The position numbers and the translations under genes are program-made. The notes beneath the pieces are model-generated. The model had not been told where the DNA came from, searched no databases, and saw nothing but the letters and a program-made list of their open reading frames with translations. From positions 5,140,501 to 5,204,500 of the forward strand of contig NZ_CP121471.1 of the NCBI RefSeq assembly GCF_033954835.1: a DNA stretch of 64,000 bases, written 5' to 3'. Shown piece by piece: positions 62,224-64,000 of the stretch (position 1 is its first letter; each line of letters opens with the position of its first letter). This stretch comes from Thiorhodovibrio frisius (GTDB taxonomy: Bacteria; Pseudomonadota; Gammaproteobacteria; Chromatiales; Chromatiaceae).

Positions 62224-63218
62224 GCAAGCGGGTGTTGGTGTTGGGGGGTGCTGGCTTTATTGGCTCTTATCTGGTACGGGAGTTGCTGGGGCATGGGTAT
62301 ACGCTCACCATCGTCGATAATTTTTCCAAGTATGGGTATTTGGAGCATGATTTTTTCAAGCATCCGGTTGTGAGGCTTGAAATCAAGGATGTGAGGGCTC
62401 TTTATCCGGTGGATTTCAAGGGCTATGACATCGTGCTCTGTCTGGCGGCTTTGATTGGCGGGATTCAGTATTTTCATCGCATTCCTTATCGCATCGCGCG
62501 GGACAATAACGAAATCCTGACCCACGCGATTGATTGCACCTTGGCGGCCTGTCCGGAGGCGTTGTTTGTTTATTTCTCCTCCTCCATGGTGTATGAGCGG
62601 GTGCAGGAGCCGGTGACCGAGGCGGGCGCGCGCAATCAGTTGGTGCCTTTTACCAATTACGGCATGCAGAAGCTGTATGGCGAGTATCTGGTGACTGGGG
62701 CGGCTCGGGAGTTGGGTCTGCGAGATTTGGTTATTCGGCCATTCAACGCGGTTGGCAGCGGTGAGTTGCCGATGCTTGATCGCCAAGGGCAGGTGGCTTT
62801 TGGCATGGCGCATGTGATTCCGGACTTTGTCTATAAGGCGCTGATCGGACAGGATCCGTTTGAAATCCTCGGCGATGGCGAGCAGGTGCGTACCTTTACC
62901 CATGCCCGGGACATTGCCGAGGCCACGGTGCTTGCGTTGGAAAAGGCCACGGCGGGAGAAAATTTTAATTTCTGCGGCGCGGAGCCGTTCAAGATACGCG
63001 ACTTGGCGGTGCGCATTTGGCAGAAAGTCAACCCCGATAAGGCGATGCCGAGGTTCCGACATCTGGAAGCGCCGGCGGCGGATGTGCGCTTTCGGGTTGG
63101 CTATTCGCATAAAGCACGAGAGCAGCTTGGCTGGCAGCCGCGCTTTGGTGTCGAGGCCATTTTGGATGACTGCATTGAGTATGTTCGGCTGCATCGGGAT
63201 CAGTTGCTCATCAAATGA
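62220..63218 (+). CDS. NAD-dependent epimerase/dehydratase
   Basis: This 332-residue extended SDR has VLVLGGAGFIGSYLVREL, SSSMVYERVQEPVTE, the catalytic YGMQKLYGEYL and VIRPFNAVGSGE. It probably epimerises the product of the dehydrogenase encoded just upstream. It overlaps its neighbours by four bases on both sides. Confidence 0.87.
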   Translation: MSKRVLVLGGAGFIGSYLVRELLGHGYTLTIVDNFSKYGYLEHDFFKHPVVRLEIKDVRALYPVDFKGYDIVLCLAALIGGIQYFHRIPYRIARDNNEILTHAIDCTLAACPEALFVYFSSSMVYERVQEPVTEAGARNQLVPFTNYGMQKLYGEYLVTGAARELGLRDLVIRPFNAVGSGELPMLDRQGQVAFGMAHVIPDFVYKALIGQDPFEILGDGEQVRTFTHARDIAEATVLALEKATAGENFNFCGAEPFKIRDLAVRIWQKVNPDKAMPRFRHLEAPAADVRFRVGYSHKAREQLGWQPRFGVEAILDDCIEYVRLHRDQLLIK

Positions 63219-64000
63219 AGGTTCTCTTCTGCAACCCGCCATGGCATCGGCAGCCGGAGAAGGGCGAGCCGGGCTTTCGTGGCATTCGCGCCGGCTCGCG
63301 CTGGCCGCATACCACGCCCTACCATGGCGGCGATCTGGTCGGGAACTATCTGCCTTTTCCGTTTTTTCTCGCCACGGCTTGCGCGCTGGCGGCGCGCGAA
63401 GGCTTTGACGCGCGGGCGCGTGATTCGGTCGCTCTGGGGGAGTCCTATGCAGCCTTTTTTGCTGCGGTGGAGGACATTGCGCCGGATGTGCTGGTGCTGG
63501 AAACCGCGACGCCGAGCATTGAGAATGACTTGACCATCGCCCGCCAATTGGCGCGACCCGGCCGGTACCTGGTGTTAACCGGCGTGCATGGCGAGTTGGA
63601 ACAGCCGGGGTTTCTGCGCCGCGAACAAGCGATTGATTTCATTCTGATCGGCGAGTATGAACGCAGCTGTGTCAACCTGCTGCACGCAATCAGGGACGGC
63701 CAGCCTCAAGCCGCGCGCGGTCGTTTCAATCACATTGGTCATCTGCTCTATCGCGACTGCGGCGAGGATGGGCAGGAACGCATCGTCAAGACGCCGGATG
63801 TCGCGTTGCCGCCGCTGGATGAGTTGCCCTGGCCGGAGCGGGACAGGCTGCCGGCCGAGCATTATTTCGACCAGGCCGGTGGACTGGAGCGGCCGCAGTT
63901 GCAAATCCTGACCTCGCGCGGCTGTCCCTATGGCTGCATTTTCTGCGTGTGGCCGCAGATGGTCTACAAGGGGCACTCCTACCGCCGCCGTGATCCGAAA
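63215..64000 (+). CDS. B12-binding-type radical SAM protein, 3' end beyond the window
   Basis: Partial, 262 codons visible. It begins KVLFCNPPWHRQPE, typical of cobalamin-binding radical SAM proteins, has APDVLVLETATP and FILIGEYERS in the B12-type domain, and the cluster motif TSRGCPYGCIFCVWP near residue 232. It may be a C-methyltransferase or rearrangement enzyme. ATG 63215 overlaps the previous stop by four bases. Confidence 0.85.
   Translation, partial: MKVLFCNPPWHRQPEKGEPGFRGIRAGSRWPHTTPYHGGDLVGNYLPFPFFLATACALAAREGFDARARDSVALGESYAAFFAAVEDIAPDVLVLETATPSIENDLTIARQLARPGRYLVLTGVHGELEQPGFLRREQAIDFILIGEYERSCVNLLHAIRDGQPQAARGRFNHIGHLLYRDCGEDGQERIVKTPDVALPPLDELPWPERDRLPAEHYFDQAGGLERPQLQILTSRGCPYGCIFCVWPQMVYKGHSYRRRDPK

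Overview
The window looks like part of a chromosome of a GC-rich gammaproteobacterium. The rluD-pgeF pair, the H-NS-like protein, modD and the wealth of Rpn/DUF2887/DUF4351 nuclease-family genes are typical of purple sulfur bacteria (Chromatiaceae) and relatives. That placement is inferred from gene content; no rRNA, tRNA or photosynthesis gene is present to prove it. No CRISPR array, IS transposase or tRNA was seen.

Layout. 0-12.3 kb is a signalling region: a STAS-domain protein, a NarL/FixJ response regulator, a CheB-CheR-PAS fusion and two large PAS-rich hybrid histidine kinases. 12.5-14.2 kb (minus strand) holds the housekeeping pair rluD-pgeF. 14.3-18.4 kb (minus strand) is a two-gene locus encoding a protein with DHH-like metal-binding motifs plus a C-terminal TIR domain, and a HEPN-like/transmembrane/repeat protein, which resembles an undescribed immune or abortive-infection module. 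18.4-25.9 kb holds a diguanylate cyclase, a CLC channel, an H-NS-like protein, modD, a DnaJ-related protein and a UDP-xylose-synthase-type decarboxylase.

25.9-35.1 kb is an accessory mosaic. Four copies (A-D) of an Rpn-type PD-(D/E)XK nuclease gene and two copies of a DUF2887 gene are shuffled with spacers and scraps of a neighbouring glycosyltransferase-like gene. Only one Rpn copy (D) and one DUF2887 copy keep their nuclease core. Every broken copy keeps a C-terminal ORF preceded by the same internal Shine-Dalgarno and ATG, which fits the intragenic-antitoxin arrangement known for E. coli Rpn toxins and suggests orphan antitoxins are being kept.

35.1-60.5 kb is a surface-polysaccharide island, visibly less GC-rich from about 36.3 kb on, with tightly overlapping genes. 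It has a Kdo8N-type module (kdnB-like, kdnA-like and a kdsB-type CMP transferase), a NeuB-family synthase, a cytidylyltransferase-like/PseG-like fusion, a SpsF-like protein, a sulfotransferase, a FemAB-like acyltransferase, methyltransferases (one with a 16-G tract suggesting phase variation), a radical SAM/SPASM enzyme, LIC12162-like and TIGR04326-like proteins, an HpcH/HpaI aldolase, a HAD phosphatase and a GT2. Together they suggest a modified ulosonic or nonulosonic acid on a cell-surface glycan. From 60.9 kb GC rises again with a nucleotide-sugar dehydrogenase, an epimerase and a B12-type radical SAM enzyme cut by the window end.
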